Of a DNA stretch of 22,649 bases, positions 7,483 through 15,778 are shown one piece after another (position 1 is the stretch's first letter; each line of letters begins with the position of its first letter). The position numbers were made by a program, and so were the translations under genes. Location of the stretch: the NCBI GenBank assembly GCA_012798185.1, contig JAAZNS010000439.1, positions 1 to 22,649 of the forward strand, in the 5' to 3' direction. The notes under the pieces are model-generated. The model was not told the origin of the DNA. It searched no databases and was given only the letters and a program-made list of their open reading frames with translations. Source of the stretch: Chloroflexota bacterium (GTDB lineage: Bacteria; Chloroflexota; Anaerolineae; Anaerolineales; UBA4823).

Positions 7483-7495
7483 ACTTGAAATATAG

Positions 7496-9847
7496 TTAAC
7501 CAAATGCTGTTTTTTGATTCTTCAATTGATTTAATAATTTTTTATAGTCAGCTGCTTTTTCTGGATTAAGATTTATAATTGCTTCTACAGCCTTGATGGC
7601 TGAATCTCGATCCCCCCTGCTTAAGTATATATCTCCCGCAGCATCATACTGGGTAACCGCTTCTTGAACTTGTCCTTTTTTCTCGTAAACTTCTGCCAGT
7701 TTTATTTTCAATGCTGGTTGATTAGGAAATTCCTGAATCAATGAATTAATAAAGCTCATTGCATCATTTAGTTTATTTTGCTGATACAAATAGCTCAGAT
7801 ATTTTTCTGCAGCCGATAATGCTTTTGCATCTTGATTTGTTTGCAATTGAAGTGCAACCAAGTTATAGGCAGCATTTTCTTCACCGGGATCAATGGCTAA
7901 AATTTGCTCAAAGCATTTCAATGCATTTCGCCATTCCAGGTTTTGCATAAATAGATCTGCCTGCCGTTGATACAATTTTATTTTTGCGCTGTCATCGACC
8001 CCTGGGAGCTGAGCTAATTTTATAGCTTCCGCATAGATTTTACGAGCTTCATCAATATTTGCCAGATTGTAATAAATTTCTCCTAATTCCAAATACTGGT
8101 TTAGGGCTTTAAGGCTTTGGCCATTCAATATCAATTGTTCGATTAAATGACGCCTGACCGTCAAATCCATTGGCGCCAATTCAATAATTTTCATCAAATA
8201 TTCAATGGCGCGGGTCGTTTCACCACGCGATATATACGATTGCGAAATAACCTTCATCTTTACAATCGCATCTTCTATATAACCTTGTTGAAGTAATAAT
8301 TCAACCATTAATGCATGTAAGGGTAAATATGACGGGGCAAACTGTAAGATATAATAAGCTTCTTCCATTGCAGAACGAAGCAGCCCCTCTTTTTTCAACC
8401 GATTGATGTGTGCAATCGAATCTAAAACCTGATTACTTCCAGCGTGAAGAATAATTTCCACTAAGGGAACAACTTTTCCATCACTTATTGGTGTATCTTG
8501 AGCACCTGTTAATTGCACTCGGGTTTGGTTCAGATAATTACGCCAATCATTCCTTTGGAGCATGCGAGTGATTGATTCGCAGGTCTTTTTATGAACTTCC
8601 TCCGATTCTTCTTGTTGGAGGTTTTCGATAATCGGTTCATAAGATTGCAGTAATTCTTCGCGGTATTTCTTCGATACCAAACTGACATCTGCATATTTCA
8701 ATGCTTCCAGAAAATCGCTGGATGCTTCTTTATATCGAGAAAGCTGATAAAGGATTTTCCCTGATAATAACCTTGCCCCAAGTGCGAAGTCTTCATGTCC
8801 GGCTGCCATTTTTAGATATTTAATGGCGCTTTCCATTCGTTCATTTTGAAAATATAACCACCCAATCTCGAAAAATGCAGCGGGATGGCTTAAACCTGCC
8901 TCGAAAGCTTTTTCGAATTCATCAGCAGCAGGGCGATATTCCGACCGAGTATGATAATCGATTGCTAGATTTAAATGGATTAATGCTTTTGAAGTATCGG
9001 CTTGCCGAGATAACCCCCGTACTCCTTGCATTAAAGATTGTAAACCTCGGCGAGGTGCCTGTGTGTCTGTTACATCTGCCTCGGTGGTTTCGAACACCAT
9101 ATCTGCTAAATATGAGAGCGCGCGATTACATGCTGCCTGTATCGGATCTATGTTTAACTCTCTTTGAGCATCTGCACTGGGAGCAGCCAACTGAGCTGCT
9201 ACCTTTTCCTTCCCACGAGATTCTGTTATTTGCAATTGCGGCGGTAGTGGCAGGTTTTTGCCAGAACTCAATAAAGAAAGATACTTTCCCACCTCTAAAT
9301 TATCTGGATCTAATCCCTGTGCATGCTGTACAGCTTGAAAGGCTTTCTCATTATTTCCAGAGTGTTGGTATAAACTGGCTAATAATAAAATCTCATTGAT
9401 AGCTTCTTCTTTATTGCCCATCTTTTCATTGATAATCGCCAGACGCAGATGAGCATGGATATTATCTGGTTGTAATGAAATCACAAACTCTAAATTTTCA
9501 ATCGCCCGGTTTAAACTCTTCGATTTCAAATTCAATTCAGCAGCCCGTAACGAATTGATAATTGCCTGCTCTTTCTGATTTAACGCGGCATAAATTTGAC
9601 CCATGCGTTCCAGTGGAAGAGGGTCATCTGGGGCAGCTTTTGCAGCGCTTTGATAACAAACTAATGCCTCATCGAACTCCTTCATTTCATGAAGGGCAAG
9701 TCCCAAGTTGGATAAAACTAGCGGGTTATCAGGAGACAATTCCAAGGCTTGTCGATAATAAACCGCTGCATCATCCCATTTTTGATCCCAGGCAGCTGTG
9801 CTGGCTTGATCTAATATTTGGCGGAATCGTTCATCTGAATCGTTCAT
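7496..9847 (-). CDS. Large tetratricopeptide-repeat (TPR) protein
   Basis: 783 residues. I chose the ATG at 9847 because GGAG lies 5 bases upstream and it overlaps the polA stop as ATGA; an upstream in-frame start (9880) lies inside polA and has no such support. The sequence is nearly all 34-residue TPR helix pairs: an N-terminal block (about 5-185; WDDAAVYYRQALELSPDNP, FDEALVCYQSAAKAAPDDP), a less regular linker (185-275), a middle block (about 285-400) and a C-terminal block (about 480-775). No signal peptide, membrane segment or enzymatic domain is visible, so it is probably a cytoplasmic scaffold for protein-protein contacts; partners are unknown. Translational coupling to polA fixes its expression to DNA polymerase I but does not show that the proteins interact. 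Confidence 0.92.
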   Translation of the reverse strand: MNDSDERFRQILDQASTAAWDQKWDDAAVYYRQALELSPDNPLVLSNLGLALHEMKEFDEALVCYQSAAKAAPDDPLPLERMGQIYAALNQKEQAIINSLRAAELNLKSKSLNRAIENLEFVISLQPDNIHAHLRLAIINEKMGNKEEAINEILLLASLYQHSGNNEKAFQAVQHAQGLDPDNLEVGKYLSLLSSGKNLPLPPQLQITESRGKEKVAAQLAAPSADAQRELNIDPIQAACNRALSYLADMVFETTEADVTDTQAPRRGLQSLMQGVRGLSRQADTSKALIHLNLAIDYHTRSEYRPAADEFEKAFEAGLSHPAAFFEIGWLYFQNERMESAIKYLKMAAGHEDFALGARLLSGKILYQLSRYKEASSDFLEALKYADVSLVSKKYREELLQSYEPIIENLQQEESEEVHKKTCESITRMLQRNDWRNYLNQTRVQLTGAQDTPISDGKVVPLVEIILHAGSNQVLDSIAHINRLKKEGLLRSAMEEAYYILQFAPSYLPLHALMVELLLQQGYIEDAIVKMKVISQSYISRGETTRAIEYLMKIIELAPMDLTVRRHLIEQLILNGQSLKALNQYLELGEIYYNLANIDEARKIYAEAIKLAQLPGVDDSAKIKLYQRQADLFMQNLEWRNALKCFEQILAIDPGEENAAYNLVALQLQTNQDAKALSAAEKYLSYLYQQNKLNDAMSFINSLIQEFPNQPALKIKLAEVYEKKGQVQEAVTQYDAAGDIYLSRGDRDSAIKAVEAIINLNPEKAADYKKLLNQLKNQKTAFG

Positions 9848-12645
9848 AATTTCTCCGTGATAGGTTGCAATTCGCCCCAATTTTTCCCAAACCGCGCATC
9901 TGTTTTAAGAGGAATACTTAATTTAAAAGCATTTTCCATTTCCTGCTGCACCAAAGAAGCAACACCGGTCAATTCTTTTTCTGGACATTCAAAGACCAGC
10001 TCATCGTGAACCTGGAGAAGCATCCGTGCAGAATATCCTGCCTGTTTCAATAGCGGTGGAATTCGAAGCATGGCAATCTTCATAATATCTGCTGCTGTGC
10101 CTTGAATAGGAGCATTGATGGCTTCCCGCTCTTCTCGACCGCGAATATTTTGATTGGTCTGCGTTTTTAATCCCGGAAAATATCGCCTTCGTCCAGATAA
10201 GGTCTCGACGAATCCAATTTCTGCAGCTTGTCTTCTAATATTCGACAAATATGCTTTAACACCCGGAAATTGCTTGAAATAAGCTTTCACAAATTCTTCT
10301 GCTTCAGCCAGGGTAAGGTCAGTTGTGCGCGTCAATCCAAACGGGCTCATGCCATAGATGAGCCCAAAATTGATTGCCTTGGCATGCCGGCGTTGTTCCT
10401 TGGTCACTTGAGATAATTCTACACCAAATACTGCCGCAGCCGTTGCTGCATGAATGTCTTTACCCTCACGAAAAGCATTAAGCATGGCTTCATCTTGTGC
10501 CATATGGGCAACAATTCTTAGCTCAACTTGCGAATAATCGACCGATAACAGTACATTCTCTTCCCCGGCAACAAAAGCTTGCCGGACCTGCCTGCCAACT
10601 TCTGTACGGATAGGAATATTCTGCAAATTTGGATCAGAAGAAGCCAATCTTCCGGTAACTGAACCTGTTTGATTATAAGATGTATGGATTCTTCCTGTAG
10701 TTGGATTTATTTGAGTCGGTAAAGCATCTAAATAGGTCGATTTCAGTTTCGATAATTCCCGGTATTCTAATATCATATCGACGACTTGATGCTTTCCCCT
10801 AAGCGTATCCAAAATGTCCGCTGAAGTAGAAAAGAATCCAGTGCTGGTTCGTTTAGTTCGATCTGGAGGAGAAATCTTTAATTTATCGAATAAAACTTCA
10901 GAAAGCTGCTGGGGTGAATTTAAATTGAAAGATGACCCAGTAAGCGAAAATATTTGCACCTCCAGTTCCTGAAGTCGTTCACTCATATCATTTGATAATT
11001 GTTTTAAGAAAGCGGTATCTAATGCAATTCCCGTCATCTCCATGTCTGCCAGCACGGAAATTAGGGGCATTTCCATTTCAACGAAAAGCTTTTTTGCCTG
11101 ATATTTCTCCAAATCTCTTTCGAGGACAGGCATCAAACGCAGCACAACTTCTGCATCATCTCCTGCATAACGGGCTGCTTTTTCGATGGGCACATCTGCC
11201 ATGCTAATTTGATTTTTCCCTTTGCCAATAAGTTCTTCTATATGGGTCATTTTATGATCGAGTCGGACCCAGGCAAGGTTTTTCAAACCCAGGTTGCGCG
11301 AAGAAGGATCGATCAACCACTCAGCGATCGTGGTGTCGAATTTCAATGGAAATGGACGTATGCCGTAACGCGCTAATATTACAAAATCATATTTTAAATT
11401 GTGCCCAACTTTCTCGATTTTGGCATCGGTCAGTGGTTCCTTAAGGATATCAATGACTTTTTCAAGGGCTAATTGAGTGCCTGATCCAGAATGATGTCCA
11501 ACTGGAATGTAATAAGCTTGGTTTTCTTCCAACGCCATGGATATTCCCACCAAATCCGCTTGCATCTGGTTTGTTGAGGTCGTCTCAGTATCGAAAGATA
11601 TGATCTTTGCATTTTTTAACCTGGCGGAAAGGTCATTAAGCTTATCCGCGGTATCGACAATAACAATAAGTAAAGGTTCGTTTATTTTTATAAGGGGTGA
11701 TTTTTCTTTTTGATCGGAAGAGAATAAATTTAATTGTGCTCCAGCCTGGGTAGCTTTTCCATATTTCGATTCGATTACCATCAATCTTGTTAGCAGCGTG
11801 CGAAATTCAAGCTCCCGAAAAATCGATTCGACCTTTGGGGGATCAAATCGTTCTGTTTTTGCCTGCTCCATATCGATTTTAATTTCGAGGGAGGTTACAA
11901 TAGCAGCCAATTTCTGACTAAGGTAAGCTTTTTCCTTGCCTGCAATCAGTTTTTTACGCACAGATTCTGATAATTCATCGATGTGCTCATATATATTATC
12001 TAGATTGTCGTAAGAAGTCAGTAATGTTATGGCTGTTTTCTCCCCAATACCCGGCACGCCAGGGATATTATCAGAGGTATCCCCCACTAACGCTTTATAA
12101 TCAATCACTTGATCTGCACGTACTCCAAGATATTCGACAACATCTTCGGGGAAAAAATCCTTTGCATCCGAAAGAGATTTTCCTGGTAAACTCACTACAA
12201 TTCTCTCATCGACCAACTGCAATAAATCCCGATCGCCAGTGATAATTTTTACCCCATATCCTTGGGTGACAGCCCAGCGTGCAACACTCCCTAAAATATC
12301 ATCCGCTTCATACCCTTCCATTTCCAATCTGGGAATGTTAAAGGCATCTACAATCTGTTTTATTCGCTGCATTTGACTGCGCAGATCATCCGGCATTTTT
12401 TCACGGGTTGCCTTGTAATCAGTGAATAATTTATCGCGAAATGTTTTACCGGTATCAAAAGCTACTGCAAGGTATTCAGGTTTTTCTTGTTCCAATAACC
12501 TCAATAATACACTGGTAAAACCAAACACCCCCGCAGTAGGCTCCCCTTGGCGGGTAACGAAACCAGTAGGATTACCCCGTGTAAGAGCGAAAAAAGTACG
12601 ATATGCCAGAGCGTGACCGTCGATTAAATATAGGGTAGGGGGCAT
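9844..12645 (-). CDS. polA: DNA polymerase I with 5'-3' and 3'-5' exonuclease domains
   Basis: 933 residues, full length for a bacterial Pol I. The start has AAGGAA about 6 bases upstream. The 5' nuclease domain (1-290) has its acidic metal-site motifs (GYEADD 111-116, TGDRD 136-140, GDTSDNIPGVPGIG 188-201). The proofreading domain (about 320-510) appears active: Asp352 and Glu354 in FDTET, Asp420 in NLKYD, Tyr493 and Asp497 in YAGDDAE. The polymerase domain (about 515-933) carries motif A DYSQVELR with Asp703, the O-helix RRHAKAINFGLIYG with Arg752, Lys756, Phe760 and Tyr764, and motif C VHDE with Asp881 and Glu882. Phe760 is the residue position that in E. coli Pol I (Phe762) gives discrimination against dideoxynucleotides. 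The role is Okazaki fragment processing and repair synthesis. It is the first gene of a two-gene unit with the TPR protein. Confidence 0.99.
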   Translation of the reverse strand: MPPTLYLIDGHALAYRTFFALTRGNPTGFVTRQGEPTAGVFGFTSVLLRLLEQEKPEYLAVAFDTGKTFRDKLFTDYKATREKMPDDLRSQMQRIKQIVDAFNIPRLEMEGYEADDILGSVARWAVTQGYGVKIITGDRDLLQLVDERIVVSLPGKSLSDAKDFFPEDVVEYLGVRADQVIDYKALVGDTSDNIPGVPGIGEKTAITLLTSYDNLDNIYEHIDELSESVRKKLIAGKEKAYLSQKLAAIVTSLEIKIDMEQAKTERFDPPKVESIFRELEFRTLLTRLMVIESKYGKATQAGAQLNLFSSDQKEKSPLIKINEPLLIVIVDTADKLNDLSARLKNAKIISFDTETTSTNQMQADLVGISMALEENQAYYIPVGHHSGSGTQLALEKVIDILKEPLTDAKIEKVGHNLKYDFVILARYGIRPFPLKFDTTIAEWLIDPSSRNLGLKNLAWVRLDHKMTHIEELIGKGKNQISMADVPIEKAARYAGDDAEVVLRLMPVLERDLEKYQAKKLFVEMEMPLISVLADMEMTGIALDTAFLKQLSNDMSERLQELEVQIFSLTGSSFNLNSPQQLSEVLFDKLKISPPDRTKRTSTGFFSTSADILDTLRGKHQVVDMILEYRELSKLKSTYLDALPTQINPTTGRIHTSYNQTGSVTGRLASSDPNLQNIPIRTEVGRQVRQAFVAGEENVLLSVDYSQVELRIVAHMAQDEAMLNAFREGKDIHAATAAAVFGVELSQVTKEQRRHAKAINFGLIYGMSPFGLTRTTDLTLAEAEEFVKAYFKQFPGVKAYLSNIRRQAAEIGFVETLSGRRRYFPGLKTQTNQNIRGREEREAINAPIQGTAADIMKIAMLRIPPLLKQAGYSARMLLQVHDELVFECPEKELTGVASLVQQEMENAFKLSIPLKTDARFGKNWGELQPITEKL

Positions 12646-12730
12646 AATTTATTCCTTTTCCGGTATCAATTTCTACCCTGGAATTTTTAATTTTTAAAAA
12701 TTTTATATCGAATTTACATTTCAGATATAG

Positions 12731-12759
12731 AGTCTATCATGGGCTTTTAGGTCTGGCAA
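12731..12759 (-). promoter_or_regulatory. Likely promoter of polA and the TPR gene
   Basis: Minus-strand TTGCCA (complement of 12754-12759, 5 of 6 to consensus) and TAGACT (complement of 12731-12736, 4 of 6) with a 17-base spacer. This gives a leader of about 80 nt before the polA start. Confidence 0.5.
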
Positions 12760-12816
12760 GATAAAAAACAAACCTGCAAGCATAAATGTGAAAACAATTG
12801 AAAATCATTCCCGACC

Positions 12817-14451
12817 ATGATATTGTTATTGCATATGCAAAAGGCGCTGAAGGGATGCCGACTCATCGTCGGATTTTTGTTATTCATTGGAGTCTTAGGT
12901 CCTCTCAATAAGCACGCCTCCGCAGAACCCCCTCATCGAGAAACCACCATTGTGGTTGCATATACTGAATATGAATGGTGGCTGAGCAGCTGGGAAGATA
13001 ATTCTGTGCTATGTCATGTTTATGTCGATCATGAGGGATTACCCAGCAGTGACGAAGTATTACAAAATTGCGGTTCTTCTATTCATGTGGTTTGGGAATC
13101 CACACCCCCTTGTGCATCGATCATAAAAGATAACAAATCCGACCCATCGTTGTGCACCGGGGTTTATCTTGTCTTTATTGCATCTCAACCCAAACAAAAA
13201 GATGTGGTGATTCAGTTGCCTCCAGCTAAAGTATATATTTCTTTAGATGGTTGTATCCCCTCACAACCTGAAAATCGCTGTGATACATTACCCTCGCTAT
13301 TGTTTCAAGGCGAGGAACCGCTGCCCAATGAAACGATCACTGCAATTCATGGAACTATTGGCGGTCTTCCTTTTGAGTGCCCTACAATGACGTGCACAGT
13401 ACCCTTGCAAGCCACACCAATCGAAGGCATACCGGTAGAGTTTTGGGCAGATTCCAGCTTTGGCGATTCAAGTGAGCATTTTACTGCTATGGTTCGCGTC
13501 ATAGACAGTGGTGTTTCCGAATCACCTGGCAGCGGTGGATGGTTTGTGGATGTATTGAGTTCACAATGGGTGGGAAAACCACCCGTTAGCTGTTCCATGA
13601 CCTGGAATGCTTTTCCTCCCATTGGAGGTCTTCCAGGGTGGTTATCGACACCCGATAGTAATGTCCTCATGGCTTCTGACCAGGCTTATTATTACCTTGC
13701 TGGAAGGTTAATTGCTAAAGGGATTGTCAATGCGCGGGATTGTCCCTCTGGCGGCATGCTTCCCAACGGTTATGCCGATGCCTGCGGTTTGGAAAAAGCG
13801 CGCCCCGCGGTTGAATCTTGGCAAAATCAATTCGATGCTGCCATACTACAAGTTGCGTCAGATACAGATGTTCCCGCTCAGTTAATGAAAAATCTCTTCG
13901 CACAAGAAAGCCAATTCTGGCCAGGCATTTTTAAAGTCTCTTATGAATACGGATTGGGTCAGATCACCGATATGGGGACTGATTCAGTCCTCCTATGGAA
14001 TCCCAATTTTTACGCTCAATTCTGCCCTCTGGTTTTATCTCAAGAAGCCTGCGATCAAGGATACCTACATTTAACCTCTAGTGACCAATCTATTTTGAGA
14101 GGTGCATTAGCAGTTCAGGCAAAGGTAGATTGTCCAGATTGCCAAGAAGGGATCGATCTTACCAATGTCAATTTCAGCCTAACCTTATTTGCCAATACTA
14201 TAAAAGCTAGCTGCGATCAAGTTGCGCAAATTGTTTATAACGCGACCAAAGAATCCCCCGGTGCAGTGCTTAGTTACGAAGATTTATGGCGGTTAACCAT
14301 AGCCAATTACCATGCTGGTCCGGGATGTGTCTCATATGCCGTGTACAACACCTGGGCGAGTTCTGGGATATTAAATTGGGCTGAAATATCCAATAGATTT
14401 ACCGATACCTGCAAGGGTGTAATTCCCTACGTCGAAAAAATTACCCAATAA
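12817..14451 (+). CDS. Exported cysteine-rich protein with lytic-transglycosylase-like C-terminal domain
   Basis: 544 residues. A signal peptide (about 7-36, hydrophobic core 17-30, ending near HASA) indicates export. The start is uncertain: ATG at 12817 and ATG at 12835 are both in frame, neither with a clear ribosome binding site, and the second gives a more typical signal peptide. Residues 40-270 are unrecognised, beta-looking and rich in Cys, Pro and Trp. From about 335 to 540 the sequence has the marks of a soluble-lytic-transglycosylase (lysozyme-like) domain: QESQFWPG with likely catalytic Glu364, YGLGQIT (378-384), and NYHAGPG (497-503), the equivalent of the family AYNAGPG. Such enzymes cleave the glycan strands of peptidoglycan. 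The domain is diverged and has a long insert between the GQIT and NYHAGPG motifs (about 385-495). The mature protein has 18 cysteines, suggesting disulfides or metal binding. It is divergent from polA and convergent with the small gene at 14462. Confidence 0.85.
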   Translation: MILLLHMQKALKGCRLIVGFLLFIGVLGPLNKHASAEPPHRETTIVVAYTEYEWWLSSWEDNSVLCHVYVDHEGLPSSDEVLQNCGSSIHVVWESTPPCASIIKDNKSDPSLCTGVYLVFIASQPKQKDVVIQLPPAKVYISLDGCIPSQPENRCDTLPSLLFQGEEPLPNETITAIHGTIGGLPFECPTMTCTVPLQATPIEGIPVEFWADSSFGDSSEHFTAMVRVIDSGVSESPGSGGWFVDVLSSQWVGKPPVSCSMTWNAFPPIGGLPGWLSTPDSNVLMASDQAYYYLAGRLIAKGIVNARDCPSGGMLPNGYADACGLEKARPAVESWQNQFDAAILQVASDTDVPAQLMKNLFAQESQFWPGIFKVSYEYGLGQITDMGTDSVLLWNPNFYAQFCPLVLSQEACDQGYLHLTSSDQSILRGALAVQAKVDCPDCQEGIDLTNVNFSLTLFANTIKASCDQVAQIVYNATKESPGAVLSYEDLWRLTIANYHAGPGCVSYAVYNTWASSGILNWAEISNRFTDTCKGVIPYVEKITQ

Positions 14452-14461
14452 TTCCTGAGAA

Positions 14462-14641
14462 TTAAATCAATAATCTTACTAATTCAAGAAATTCATCCCA
14501 TTCTTCTTGAAAAAAGTGAAGGGTAACATTGTTCAATTCCAGGTGATAGGTGATTTCTCCATCTGGCTCTGATGCCCGCCAGGCGATAAAAGAATCTGTT
14601 TCAGCAATTACATCGGTTATTGGTTCAAGGTCTTTTGACAT
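14462..14641 (-). CDS. Small protein of unknown function (59 residues)
   Basis: I chose the ATG at 14641 because GGAG (complement of 14648-14651) lies 6 bases upstream; a TTG four codons earlier overlaps that site. The acidic product has an N-terminal half beginning MSKDLEPI, a beta-like stretch (DGEITYHLELNNVTLHF) and an amphipathic C-terminal helix (EEWDEFLELVRLL). No signal, membrane segment or metal motif. It begins 21 bases after the M23 peptidase stop and is on the same strand, so it is probably the last gene of the rho operon. I do not recognise the family. The regular pattern and good ribosome site argue that it is real. Confidence 0.75.
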   Translation of the reverse strand: MSKDLEPITDVIAETDSFIAWRASEPDGEITYHLELNNVTLHFFQEEWDEFLELVRLLI

Positions 14642-14662
14642 GTATATCTCCAATCTCAGTAT

Positions 14663-15778
14663 TTATGGCGCAGGAAGGACATACCAGGGGCTGATAAATC
14701 CACCCTGATATCTTACTTCAAAATGTAAATGTGCGCCGGTTGAATTTCCCGTACTCCCCGCAGAACCTATAGTTTGCCCCTGACTGACACTTCGTCCACA
14801 AGTAACCGATACATGACTTAAATGGGCATATAATGTCTGATAACCGATCCCATGATCGATCATGACCATATTTCCATATCCACCGGTTGCCCATCCCGCA
14901 AAAACCACTACACCACTATCAGAAGCAAAAATACCCGCGCCATCCCCAGCAGCGATATCTATCCCTAAATGTCCAGACCAATAGTCGTTACCCGATAAAA
15001 CATGATTTCCCGCCGGCCATATAAATGAACCTGTACCATAAGCCCCCTCATAACTCCCCTCGCAGGCACCGGCGCCATATAAAGATTTCGAAACACCTGC
15101 CTGTCCGCGGGGAATGACTGGAATAAGCCATTGTTGGAATTCCCGATGACCATCCGGAAACATAACCCAATCTCCAGGATTTTTTACCGGATTGGTTAGT
15201 TCGAAATGGTTACCAGGATATTCAATAACAGATTGTAAAGAAACATCAAATTTAGAAGCCATGGCTTCCAGGGAATCCCCTTCTTTAAGTTGATAATAGA
15301 TGCCATCGACAGGAGGAATTTTCAACACCATTCCCGGCGATACCATATCAGTGTTGTCCTTTAATTGATCATAGTTCGCCCAAAGTATCGTTTCAGGTTT
15401 GATCTTGAATGATTTTGCGATGCTAAATATCGAGTCACCTGTTGTTATTGTATAAGTCATCACTTCCAAAGATTGCCGGGTGGGAATAATAGTATTAAAA
15501 ACCGGCTTTCGGTGTATTGCATCGATTTGACTGGTTTGTCCTATCGAAGAAAGTGCCACCTCCCTGCCAACCACAGGCACTTGAGTTTCTAAGGTTGGTT
15601 TTATCGCTATATTATTTTTCTGATTTGTTGAATGGCGAATAAAAAACACACCACAGAAAATAAGAAAAAATAAACCTACAATCCCGCCCACTAAAAATTG
15701 AGTGGGAATGAATTTATTTTTCTTTTTAAAAATATTCCGAAACTCAGTTTCAACCCCCTGGGAAGAATCATTGGTCAC
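14663..15778 (-). CDS. Membrane-anchored LysM and M23 (LytM-type) peptidoglycan endopeptidase
   Basis: 371 residues. It starts with GTG at 15778, overlapping the rho stop as GTGA, with GAGG about 8 bases upstream. Seen in order: cytoplasmic basic N-terminus (FKKKNK), one membrane segment (28-47), linker, LysM 1 (about 107-155; YTITTGDSIFSIAKSFKI), a diverged LysM 2 (about 161-207; YQLKEGDSLEAMASKFDV), then the M23 domain (about 257-370). Zinc ligands His270 and Asp274 (HLGID) and His352 of HLHFE, with His319 (YAHL) and His350, are all present, so it should be an active metallo-endopeptidase acting on peptide cross-links. LysM domains bind glycan. Role: wall remodelling or cell separation outside the membrane. 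Chloroflexota are debated as to how much peptidoglycan they have, so presence of this and the transglycosylase-like gene points to a wall here. Confidence 0.95.
   Translation of the reverse strand: MTNDSSQGVETEFRNIFKKKNKFIPTQFLVGGIVGLFFLIFCGVFFIRHSTNQKNNIAIKPTLETQVPVVGREVALSSIGQTSQIDAIHRKPVFNTIIPTRQSLEVMTYTITTGDSIFSIAKSFKIKPETILWANYDQLKDNTDMVSPGMVLKIPPVDGIYYQLKEGDSLEAMASKFDVSLQSVIEYPGNHFELTNPVKNPGDWVMFPDGHREFQQWLIPVIPRGQAGVSKSLYGAGACEGSYEGAYGTGSFIWPAGNHVLSGNDYWSGHLGIDIAAGDGAGIFASDSGVVVFAGWATGGYGNMVMIDHGIGYQTLYAHLSHVSVTCGRSVSQGQTIGSAGSTGNSTGAHLHFEVRYQGGFISPWYVLPAP

Noticed and set aside
8875..9399. Open frame of 174 codons on the + strand inside the TPR gene
   Set aside because: It is antisense to clear TPR repeats and has no recognisable domain; a chance open frame.
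13347..13670. Open frame of 107 codons on the - strand inside the transglycosylase-like gene
   Set aside because: It lies wholly antisense to a gene with a signal peptide and motifs and has no features of its own.
14449..14464. Terminator between the converging transglycosylase-like and small-protein genes
   Set aside because: TAATTC/GAATTA forms a 6-bp AT-rich stem with no T run, too weak to call.
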